This document shows positions 26,901 to 35,700 of a stretch of 64,000 nt of DNA, piece after piece. Source of the DNA: a virus; IMG/VR virus record IMGVR_UViG_3300035698_004821, positions 1 to 64,000 of that record; one strand, 5' to 3'. Both the position numbers and the translations under genes were made by a program. A model generated the notes under the pieces. The model did not search any database and was not told where the DNA came from. It saw only the letters and a program-made list of their open reading frames with translations. The stretch's first letter is position 1. The number at the start of each line of letters is the position of its first letter.

Positions 26901-28246
26901 ACTCAGGGACACCGGGTAAGTATAGTGATGTAGACAAATTCTTGATCCTATCTGATGTGGCACCATACTCCTCAGCGTACACCCAGTATGAGCAGAAGGT
27001 CAGAGACCTGAAGCTGGAAGGACGTTGGGGTAAGAAGGTAGAAGAAGCTATAGAGCACAGGCGACAATCTATAGGTGTAGACGACAGGTACAAGAGGTAT
27101 GAGGAAGAGATTATAGATCTAAACCTTAATATCTTGGCCGGTGCTGTGTACGAGCCTTTAAGGAAAGGCTATGATTTCTTAACCCATGATGTGCTTGCTG
27201 AGATACCGTACATAGGTTCTAAGCTATTCCCCTTCCGTAACCCTCACGAACAGTACCGTAAGACGCATGTCGAAGGGTCCGAGTACGCCTCCTGGGATAA
27301 ACCTTATGAAGGCATCATACGCCCTATGATATATGACACTGCATTGGAAGACCCTATCACAGCAGCCGGTAAAGGCGCTGTGCTGGGACTTCTAATATCA
27401 GGCCCCATGAAGTGGTTCTCCCCCTTAAAGTCCATCGTGAGCAACCCTGGGCACTCCTTCAACATGACTACCATGGCAGCGGGAGCAATAGGTGGTGCTG
27501 GACTAAGTACAGTGCGGATAGCTTCTGGCAATGACCAGAACATGTTGCCTAGCCACATTGAGGATGAGAGCGCAGCCATTGGCTACATGGACAAGATTGC
27601 TTACATCAAAGGGAGGGTGGAAGAGCAGGGAGGAGGCAGTAGTCTCCAGGCCAATAAGACTATGGTTGGAGCTAAGACAGTCATCAACTATAGGTCTGCT
27701 TTACCCAGGTCATCAGACAGAAGGTATTTTGACTACTTTGTTGGGCAAGAAAACGAAGATGTTAGATCGCAAATAATGGGAGGTCTCCCAAATTACATGC
27801 GGGAAGGCCTTAGTAAGACTTGGAATCAAGATTTTAATACGAGGCAGGAGTCTGATCAACAGATATTAGACTTCGTTAACACTAATGAGATTCCTGATCT
27901 TGGGTGGCAAGGATGGAGGCCTGAAGTCTCTGCTGCGGCCACTAAACTTAAGTTTGTACAGCATGGCATTAATGGTATATCTAATGATATACACAGATTC
28001 GGTTTCTTTGAGTCACACGAGATAGATATGAAGACAAGACTTAAAGAGTTCTCTAGTCAGAATATTAACTTCGTGCAGTCACCGATGCACTCAAGCTTTG
28101 ATTCCTTCCTCATGGGGCAGTCAAAGAGTATAGGAAAGTCTTCTTTCCGAATAGACTCCTTCTCCACACCTCAAGGTAGTCGCCGTGATATGACGGTGTA
28201 CGCTGATAAGGACAAAGAGCTTCTAGACCAAGTCAGGCGTAGATAA
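23906..28246 (+). CDS. Putative tape measure protein
   Basis: 1446 aa, directly after the two chaperone-like genes, which is the usual tape-measure position. Hydrophobic Gly/Ala segments occur near residues 27-45 (WVAPFAAGLGVIGLGSYLL), 655-680 (ANYLGAALGAGVTYAAIGG) and 1155-1200 (AAGKGAVLGLLISG, then MAAGAIGGAG); such segments are typical of tape measures that insert into membranes at ejection. Between them the protein is basic and mixed alpha/beta rather than a continuous coiled coil. If it alone set tail length, the usual approximation of 0.15 nm per residue would give a tail near 200 nm. No peptidase or lysozyme motif was noticed. An ejected internal protein is the alternative. The next ATG overlaps its stop. 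Confidence 0.6.
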   Translation: MTSDYINRQADQERQRSVDADQSKWVAPFAAGLGVIGLGSYLLKTRLTHGGEFVSNMFNFLGVPRGISLSSDAAANVGKSQARAGNSGLRSLLNSTYDINRNRLNIGPIDLIDDLRNSIQLIGNTDVSIGRHILERTTEYVNREMVANGPNTGFFTRDLDRVTFGQVLKDQKAWSKVLGDEQLSVIARAKELKVIGDDTLLDKRIFYNKGTNEILDLRLRNLTSKVVERKTGAGSVFERTGKFDMFGQANVLSSIFGVKGRGIALLGPGDGHAGSRVFIGGNTYRYQLNLATKSYDEVHIGANRTLRKSGSPLEVISASRDGRIELKTAPKKGLVGWMERNLGIGTSFSSRPTRIETVIINPYKRFRALQKGEAIIFSHPYKRHGKSSNMMDAVLGGEAPEISTLGSGHVRAGTGTSVKMSDISGRTWGFIPNRVAVIFGLLDDYSVIAKKNYKKYLSGAQDSISSSDFVVPLKTGGYKITGRTIPERSAANNLTDVVSDDLSAGGVPSKTNRYGYYDTKKVAGSSTLSGLRDAASYMLYRVNSLASETGLGISFAPSHKISTNLARLGGVAFAYEGLRQAGLYADYAVEKVTGFSPIKAVASAYAGTRIAQQKAREVTGIQQGAEFLDKYFPGSVNSEGSTLIRSILAPMFVASRFLKKANYLGAALGAGVTYAAIGGSEPGQETSELIREYSGDKKVAVRKGAFWGMGYTPFFGGEVDRYQAGWYAKLQSDYRNKSIYGSNDEYWKYHANVFGVPLPTPSNMFGLSNILNPYRMEDINRENRPYIQSSHPISNFPIIGPILGATLGELMKPTVFRTPDQLPLLKAGLAPAGLTPSTARMMGLSSMEATSPEAESPNTISNLIAKQANIATEPLGVYKFAMEFFGISTKPEMGREYATSATIGDPGRQLYDSSLAGAFGQTEFIRRFMLGDYSAQYRRAAAINPIKNSMPDWLPGAFSSTDADKAYFRDFTMGDPYSKIKDGEARLPGKGYEALNELHSGTPGKYSDVDKFLILSDVAPYSSAYTQYEQKVRDLKLEGRWGKKVEEAIEHRRQSIGVDDRYKRYEEEIIDLNLNILAGAVYEPLRKGYDFLTHDVLAEIPYIGSKLFPFRNPHEQYRKTHVEGSEYASWDKPYEGIIRPMIYDTALEDPITAAGKGAVLGLLISGPMKWFSPLKSIVSNPGHSFNMTTMAAGAIGGAGLSTVRIASGNDQNMLPSHIEDESAAIGYMDKIAYIKGRVEEQGGGSSLQANKTMVGAKTVINYRSALPRSSDRRYFDYFVGQENEDVRSQIMGGLPNYMREGLSKTWNQDFNTRQESDQQILDFVNTNEIPDLGWQGWRPEVSAAATKLKFVQHGINGISNDIHRFGFFESHEIDMKTRLKEFSSQNINFVQSPMHSSFDSFLMGQSKSIGKSSFRIDSFSTPQGSRRDMTVYADKDKELLDQVRRR

Positions 28247-31200
28247 TGAATAGTGATAACCCAGTTAATCGGCTGATTAATGAGACCTTAGGTTTAGGGT
28301 CTGCGCCTAAGTCTTTCTCTGATAAGATGGATGGGCTTCGCCGTGAGTTGAACCTGCCTGATGCTGAGTACATAGACTTGTTTAGAAAAGATCCTGGGCT
28401 CGAACAGCTTAGATCCTATTCTAGTAGTAGGCCGACCTATAGAGCCTCCGACCCTGACAACCTGCGCGCTATGTACAAAGGGCTGAGTGGTAGGGGTCTT
28501 ATCCCAAAAAGTGCCGAAGCAATCTTTAAGAAGGCCGGCTTAGCCGCCGGCGATAGCATCTACTACAACGGTGAGAATGCTTCTCTATTCTACAGATCAG
28601 GTAACGTAGTCACACCTCTTCCTGTAAGATCAGGTATGGGCGGAGTGCGATTTGGCAACGCCACTAGAAAAGCTAACTCACTAATGACAGGTGATGTAGT
28701 CACACCTTACATAGATGAATACTACAAAGGCATAGCAAGTTCTTCTAAACACTCCGTAGCGGAGGCAGTTAAGGAGTTCACTAGCTCAAGCAAGAATGTA
28801 CTTCTAACTCAAGGTGAGATCCCTCGGGCAGACCTATCCAATATCCTACTTGACGGTACGAGTGTTAAGGGTATCAATACACCTGAAGAAGCTTTTTGGA
28901 CTTCAAGACGATCTATCTTAGACATGCCATCTAACAAGGCTTTCCAAAAAAGCTTTAACCAGTTCCAACTATACTCAAGCTCTTTCTCTATGCTTGCTAA
29001 AACAGCTGGTCGAGTTATTAACCCCCAACTACAAGCCATAACCGGAAAGATAGATCACAGAGAAGCATTTAAAGTCTTGGAAGGGTATAAAAAGAACTAC
29101 ATCAGTTCACTGAGCGCTATGTTATTAGCCAGTGATGCGCCCTCTTCTTTTGTGTTCACTAAGCCTGGATTTTTAGGGCACGAAGAAGGGAAGTTTCTAA
29201 TAAGTTCTCCGCAGCTAACTAAGATGTTCGGCGGTGACTTAGAGAAACACACCTTAGACAAGGGTCTTTTTCAACTAGCTAAGCTTAAGCACACAGACAG
29301 TGGTCTAGCGCGAAGCCTTATAGAGGAGGGCATAGACCCAACTGCGCCGTATGTGATAGCGGGTGAAAGTCGTGGGCAAACGTTAGCTAGACTAAAGCTG
29401 AAAGTAGGTATTGTTGATACAGCTAATGATGCTGTATCTCGTTTACTATTCCAAGAAGGCGGAGCTATACTTGGTAAGCCGGGCATAGCTATGTTTGCAC
29501 AGAATGCACCTATGGGTGATCTGTCCTTCTCTTCACCTTCTGAGAAACTCATAACCTCAGTAGAAGATGTCTTTGGTATTAACCTGGGAGCAGGCAATGT
29601 ACAGACCTTCGACTGGAGCCCAACTACCCAATTAGGCAAAGCAAAAACTGAAGACTTAAAGAGAATACTTAAAGCTAGTGGAAATCAGAGAGGCTTGGCT
29701 AGGCTACTGGCTGTGACAGACAACAGGCTAGCCAAAGTAGAGCTAACTGACTCAACCCTTAAGCTGAGCTTCGTCACCCCTAATAGGGTGACTCCTGCCA
29801 CCTCTGAAATTAACATAGCGGCCCGTAGATTCGCCGCCACTAAGCTCAATGACTTTAACAAACTAGCTAACTCTGGCATCCCCGAAGACCTATTAGAGAG
29901 TGTTCATGTTTGGCATGGTGCCGATGAGTATCTTAAGAACCATGGTCCTGATGTCTTTATCACCAACTTCATAGAAAAGGTAAAAGGCAGAGACGACGCC
30001 GAAGTAATATTCCGTAAAGCTTTTGGACACGCAGCTAACATATCTATAAATGGTAAAACCAGAATGGTTGTGCCCGAGATTACCAGTGTAGATCACGCTT
30101 ACCGTAACTCTAAGTTACTCGTCCTACGGATGCTCAGAGGAGGCACAGATGAAGAGAAGACGCTAGCCGCAACGATACTAAAGGGAAACAAGGTAGTTAC
30201 AGATAAGATGCTCAAGTCTGGCATCACGGGTGTCACTGTAATTGGTATGGGTGGCGCGTCTAGAACTGACTTCATGGGTGATATCAATATGATGAACCCT
30301 GTGACTATCTCTCCAACTAAGATGACCCACATAGCTGCTGGTGCAAGGCAGCTAGGCTATGACCATCTGTACCAAGACCCAATGTACAGTCTCTTGGCTG
30401 GATCTAATAAATCATGGAATAGTGGGGATATACGTGTACTAGCCGGATCAGGTCAGCTCCATATTAGTGACAAGCATATAATGTCCAGGTACGCTAAAGC
30501 TTTATATGCTAAACCAGGACACATAGATCCGTCGGCTATAGTTACGCTTAACAAGGGCGGAGGCTTTTCAATAGGGGGTAAACCACTTAGAGCACTACCT
30601 ACTGACTTTAACGATTTTTCACATGCTAAAGGTGTTGATTTTAGCCGATTAGAAGGTACCATTTTAGGCCAAAAGCAGGACATGTTGTATCTTGACCTAG
30701 GCAAAGAAAGGCAACTAGATCTTTTGGGCTCAGGTAAAAAAAGTTACAGATACTTGCCTATACCTTTAGACTACCTAAGAGTTAAAGAAGGGTTACATAA
30801 CAGACTAATAATTGGCAAAAAGAACCCAACACGAGGTATTGTCCAGTCACTAGTAGACATAGACTCTAATAGAGACTTTTATAAGGATGTTTTAGCTGAG
30901 CTAGAAAATACAGAGTCAAAATTAGGCCGTCAAATGAGCCAAGGCTTCTTTAGCCTTAACAAATCTATAGCGGGTAAAGAAGGTATTTTCCAAAAAAGCA
31001 ACACTATCCTTATGCCATTAGGCGCAAGAACTAGATTGACCCCACAATCGGGTAGTTTCTTTGACATGGCATCTTTAGATGATGCCAGTAAACTATACAC
31101 CAGTGTTATGTCTTCTTCAGATTTTGAAGACTACTTAGCTAGAAAGAGCGGAACAGGGAAAGGAGTCCAAAAGCAGATAAGCAAGATCAAAGAGCTGGTT

Positions 31201-32766
31201 AAGAAGCAGGGTCACTTCTACGCCATGGTATCTGTAGACCCCATGCAGAGAGCAGAGCACGCTAACCTGATGCGAATTCGAGTGGATCCTACTATACCTG
31301 GCTCTGCAAAGATAGGTCAGCTTAACATGGCCCAGCACCCGTTCTGGTATTTATTGTCGGAAAGAGACACAGACAGAGATGCTGCGTCTATAGTCCCTCT
31401 ATCTGGTATGAGTAATACAGGGCTAACAGACGAACAAATAAACTCTCTGCTAGAAGATAGATGGTTGAGACAGCAAAAGCTATCTAAGCACTTTATGTGG
31501 TTTTACAAGCACCAGCTACTGACGGGTAGCGTGGCGTCTGCTGAAGATAGATTCTCTCTTTTAAAGAAAGGTCTAGTTAAGGCTAAGAACGCTATTAACC
31601 ACATACCTACATACTTAGGTATTTCTGAGTCACTTGGTTACTCTACAGTGCGTGCCTCAGAAGACATAATGAGTAACCTCATAGCCTATGATGTGCGTGG
31701 CGCAAGACTAGCTGGCGTCAAACACTCAACAGCGTCAGATGAAATGCTGAAACTTATACGCGCTCCCTACGCTAATGACAAGGTAAGAGCTGAAATAGCT
31801 AGAAAAGCATACCAAAACATATACCAGTCACCTGTTGTTAAAGCTGGAAAAGACCTTCTAGGTGCGTTTGACGCGGCGCTCATAGACATTGGACACAAGT
31901 ACAAGGGTACTGCCTTCGACTATGACAAAGTAGTAAGTGAAACTGCAGACGCTTTCTACGATCTTTTAGCCGGATCAGGTAAGGTTAGATCATTCACAGA
32001 AACGGAATACCTATACAACAACTTCCCAAAGGTAAAGTCCTCTATGGACCTCATGAAGGCAGACCTAGAGAGAGGTGCTGAGTACGCTAAAGAGAGTGGT
32101 AAAAAAGCCAAAGAACAAATCTTCAGAGCAACCTCTCAGCTGATGGGAGAAATGCTAGGTGGAGGCCAAGTTCTCGCTGCATCACAAAGCATGCCTAAAG
32201 GTGTCAACAGTATTATACAGTCAATAATGAGACCTGAAACAACTCAAGCAGTTGTTGAGTCTAATGTTTTGAGACCAGCTCTTGGTCTTGAAGAGAAAAA
32301 CAAAAATAGCCAAAAAGTGGTAGGTGCGCTTCAAGACACGGGTGGAAGAATGCCGATAACCGATGGCGATGCTAGTGAGTCAATGATGTCTAAGGCGACT
32401 AAGTACTTCAACTCATCTAAGGGTAGAACTTTTGGTGCAGGTATTGGCATCGGCGCCTTGGTAGGCGCTGGTATAGTATCTAGCATGTCTGGCCCTGAAG
32501 CACCAATGCCAAGAGACGTCGATGGACGTCAACCTACAGACCGTGCACCCGACGTGTACAGCACGCCACCAAGAATATATGGTAACCACCAGAGTTTCTC
32601 CGCTTCAAAGCAGGGATCTCCAACGGCAATACCTAACATAGGGGCTTATCAGTTCCCGAGTTTTGGTAATTCATCAATAACTATAAGGGACAGATCAAGT
32701 TCCAGCAACCCCCGTATGATCGAGAGACATATGAGAGATATATCTAACAGCGATTACACATACTAA
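28246..32766 (+). CDS. Candidate single-chain, virion-associated RNA polymerase (two double-psi barrel type)
   Basis: 1506 aa. Residues 647-657 (GNKVVTDKMLK) resemble the bacterial beta segment GNKVAGRHGNK, with lysines K649 and K657 eight apart as in E. coli beta K1065/K1073. This is followed by ITGVTVI and then DINMMNPVTISPTKM (about 679-693), resembling beta DIVLNPLGVPSRM at nearly the same distance. Residues 1031-1052 (HPFWYLLSERDTDRDAASIVPL) resemble beta' HP...NADFDGD...VPL. The three aspartates D1041, D1043 and D1045 have the metal-binding DxDxD spacing, and the distance from HP is identical. The usual Gly of DFDGD is Arg. The order beta-like then beta'-like on one chain is that of YonO and crAss-like phage polymerases. 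A Gly-rich hydrophobic segment lies at 1395-1414, before a Pro/Ser-rich tail. Location between tape measure and spike suggests packaging in the virion and ejection with DNA. The alternative is a second tape-measure/ejection protein with fortuitous motifs. Confidence 0.62.
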   Translation: MNSDNPVNRLINETLGLGSAPKSFSDKMDGLRRELNLPDAEYIDLFRKDPGLEQLRSYSSSRPTYRASDPDNLRAMYKGLSGRGLIPKSAEAIFKKAGLAAGDSIYYNGENASLFYRSGNVVTPLPVRSGMGGVRFGNATRKANSLMTGDVVTPYIDEYYKGIASSSKHSVAEAVKEFTSSSKNVLLTQGEIPRADLSNILLDGTSVKGINTPEEAFWTSRRSILDMPSNKAFQKSFNQFQLYSSSFSMLAKTAGRVINPQLQAITGKIDHREAFKVLEGYKKNYISSLSAMLLASDAPSSFVFTKPGFLGHEEGKFLISSPQLTKMFGGDLEKHTLDKGLFQLAKLKHTDSGLARSLIEEGIDPTAPYVIAGESRGQTLARLKLKVGIVDTANDAVSRLLFQEGGAILGKPGIAMFAQNAPMGDLSFSSPSEKLITSVEDVFGINLGAGNVQTFDWSPTTQLGKAKTEDLKRILKASGNQRGLARLLAVTDNRLAKVELTDSTLKLSFVTPNRVTPATSEINIAARRFAATKLNDFNKLANSGIPEDLLESVHVWHGADEYLKNHGPDVFITNFIEKVKGRDDAEVIFRKAFGHAANISINGKTRMVVPEITSVDHAYRNSKLLVLRMLRGGTDEEKTLAATILKGNKVVTDKMLKSGITGVTVIGMGGASRTDFMGDINMMNPVTISPTKMTHIAAGARQLGYDHLYQDPMYSLLAGSNKSWNSGDIRVLAGSGQLHISDKHIMSRYAKALYAKPGHIDPSAIVTLNKGGGFSIGGKPLRALPTDFNDFSHAKGVDFSRLEGTILGQKQDMLYLDLGKERQLDLLGSGKKSYRYLPIPLDYLRVKEGLHNRLIIGKKNPTRGIVQSLVDIDSNRDFYKDVLAELENTESKLGRQMSQGFFSLNKSIAGKEGIFQKSNTILMPLGARTRLTPQSGSFFDMASLDDASKLYTSVMSSSDFEDYLARKSGTGKGVQKQISKIKELVKKQGHFYAMVSVDPMQRAEHANLMRIRVDPTIPGSAKIGQLNMAQHPFWYLLSERDTDRDAASIVPLSGMSNTGLTDEQINSLLEDRWLRQQKLSKHFMWFYKHQLLTGSVASAEDRFSLLKKGLVKAKNAINHIPTYLGISESLGYSTVRASEDIMSNLIAYDVRGARLAGVKHSTASDEMLKLIRAPYANDKVRAEIARKAYQNIYQSPVVKAGKDLLGAFDAALIDIGHKYKGTAFDYDKVVSETADAFYDLLAGSGKVRSFTETEYLYNNFPKVKSSMDLMKADLERGAEYAKESGKKAKEQIFRATSQLMGEMLGGGQVLAASQSMPKGVNSIIQSIMRPETTQAVVESNVLRPALGLEEKNKNSQKVVGALQDTGGRMPITDGDASESMMSKATKYFNSSKGRTFGAGIGIGALVGAGIVSSMSGPEAPMPRDVDGRQPTDRAPDVYSTPPRIYGNHQSFSASKQGSPTAIPNIGAYQFPSFGNSSITIRDRSSSSNPRMIERHMRDISNSDYTY

Positions 32767-32767
32767 C

Positions 32768-35700
32768 ATGACAACCACAACATTAACTAACTATGCAAGC
32801 GCATATGCAGTAGGCCGCCAGCATGTTCACTTTGACTGCAGGGCGAGCACACCAACTACTGGTTTAATGAGTGATCGAGATGCCCAAGGATATTGGAGGG
32901 TTATTCGCGCAGGATCAATTATTAAACGTGAAAATGGTATATTAGACTTTGCTTGGCTTGGTCTAGACGGAGACATCGTACAATGCATGGCTGTCGATAG
33001 TGCTGGCAACAAAGGGGAGTTTGTATCTTACACTTATAGTGTTGCTGCGAACACTGCCGCTGATGTTGTTTACTACGTCAACTCAGCAACGGGTAATGAC
33101 TCTACTGGTGATGGCTCAAGTGGCCTACCTTGGGCTACTCCAGGTAAAGCTGCTACTGAGATGGCCTCGGCCTTAGGTGGCACTGAATCAGGTGTTATCT
33201 TTATCTCAGGCAGTAACACATACGTGATTACTGGATCCTTATGGGGTGGTGGTGATGCACTAACCCGTCAGGTTAGGTTTATATGGGATGGGACTGGTAC
33301 GAAGCCGACTCTTAGCTTCTCGAATAATGCTACAGGATTTATCACTGGTAAGCGTGAGTCGCCACATATTGAAGGCTTTATATTAGATGGTGACGCGGTA
33401 GACGGAACTGCTAATAGTTACTGCGTTACCTTTAACCGTGATGGCGGAGTCGCAGCTGATCGATCGGCCTACAACATCATGTTGGTCAATTGTGACCTGC
33501 GGAACTTTTCAAACCATATTGAAGGTAATGAGGTAACCGTAGGGTCATCGGACCGATCATCTGGCTGTTTTGACTTTGTCGCTCTTGAAAACTGCACACT
33601 AGCGGGTATTCACGGAGCATCTCCAGGTGCCCAGTACTACCTTTACTCTTGGAAGTACGTAGAGAAGTGGTTACTTAACAACGTCTCATTCGGTGCTGCG
33701 GTTAGTTTCAACTCAGGTATAAGACTACTACAGACAGGTAGAGGTTATACCTCTGATGTTGTAGAAGACTACGGAATCAAAAGAACCCGATTCACTATCG
33801 CTCCAGGAGTAGGTAACGAGACTAAACTTCAGTCTCACGTTCGATGGACTAAGTATGCTGGAGATGGAGATGATGTCATAGGTTACGAGACTGATGCGTC
33901 TAACGTTGGCATTAGTTACGTTGAAGATATTCGATACTACGACTGTAGGCTACTGGATTCAAGAATATCTTTTAGAGCTAATGAAGGAGCAGTTCTAAAT
34001 GGTGTTAATGTCACTAGGTTTGACATTATCAATACAGTATCTAAAGGCTACCATATTGGTAGGACTGCTGCTGTAGGTCACTCCATTAGCTCCATCAGGT
34101 GGAGGGATTGTGCAGTAATCAGAGACTACCAAAATGGCGCATTCATCACTATAGATGGTGTAGCCGATGGTCTAGAGACTGACTCCTTACTGTTCAACGG
34201 CTGCTACGTTTATTGGCGGATGACTAATGGCTTTGAAGGTGGTGGTGTATTCTACTCTGCGTTCAATGCACTAAGAGCCACGATCGCTGCGGCAGTTCAC
34301 GGTGACTCTGATAATAACCATACTGCTAAAGTAAACTCTACTTTCCTGCGGTGGGCTTCTCACTCAGATGATTCTGGGGAATCTGACTTAACTCAATGGC
34401 AAGCTGTATCTGACGCTGACGACTCTTCAGATACACATAATAGTACTACACTATTCTTAACTAATAATGGTGCATCTGACTTTAGAGATACTGATGTCAC
34501 ACTAACTAGTGGAGCAGGACCATTAAATAATGTTGGATCTCCCTTAGCTCTTGGCGTTGCTATTGACTCAGCAGGTAAGTTAAGAAGTGCCTCTACCCCT
34601 GATGCAGGACCCTATGAGTTTGGAGCTACGGATCTACCCGACGACCCACTACCCGACGACCCACTATCCCCTCTATTAACTACGAGTTCCATGCCTGTTG
34701 TTACAGTCGAGGTACAGTCCCCACCGGTGACGCCTTTGCCCCTAGTATCAGCAGGCTCTATACCTGCTGTAACAGCGAACATCGCTACATCTACAGAAGT
34801 AGTGGTTGGTTCTCCTCTTATATCCACAGTTAGCCTACCAGTAGTGGTTGGTTCTCCGCTTATACCCACGGCTATCCCACCCCTTTCTAGTGTAAGTAGC
34901 CTACCAACTGTAAGTGTTGCTTCCGTTGATCACTTTCAAATTGACACAGCTGGACCAGGAATGGAAAGCTGGAGATCTACAAAATTCTCGGCTACAGTTA
35001 ATGGTGATACAGCCTACGTCTATGCACATACTAGAGAGACACAGTTTTCGTGTTCAGTTTGGGACGCAGGGGTTGATGTTGAGCAGTCCGTGCTTAGGTA
35101 TGGCGCTAGTGAAGCAACGACAGTAACCATTAGTCTTGCGGATGCCACTGCAATTACGTCTGCTATAGTCTACCCAAAAAACTTAGGTGTTACCCAGGTA
35201 ATTTCAATGGGAGTCTTGACATTGACCGTGCCTGCGAATGTCAGACTACGGGTTGAGGTTAATGGGGACCGTGCCGAAGTACTGTCTTTACTCGCCAACC
35301 CGCTTACTTCTACTCCTACCTCAGTAGTTGACTACACAACTCTAGCAAAAGCTATTGACTCTGTGAGTACTACTGCAGACGGGTATATAACTATTACGGC
35401 GCATGGTTGGACTGGGTTTTTACGCGGTCTTATGACTACGCCAGATGAGTTACCAACACCTACCGAAGGTACAATAGGGGCTTATGAAGCAGTTCTTCTT
35501 TTGGTCATTGATGAAAATACTGTTGTAATTTTAGACGATAATTACGTCCCAAGGACATTTAGCGCATCAGGTAGTGATGTGTTTATGTCTCCAGCCCAAT
35601 GGACTGATACGGTTAACACACTGTTAATACCCGCCGGTCAGCATAACATAGGTGCTCAGTTTACCCTGGGTGATAACGTAAGCGTCTACCTTGAAAAAGG

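Noticed and set aside
34634-34869. Short direct repeats as a CRISPR array
   Set aside because: The repeats are in-frame coding linkers with 15- and 42-bp periods and no uniform spacers; likewise the 63-bp repeat at 61922-62027.
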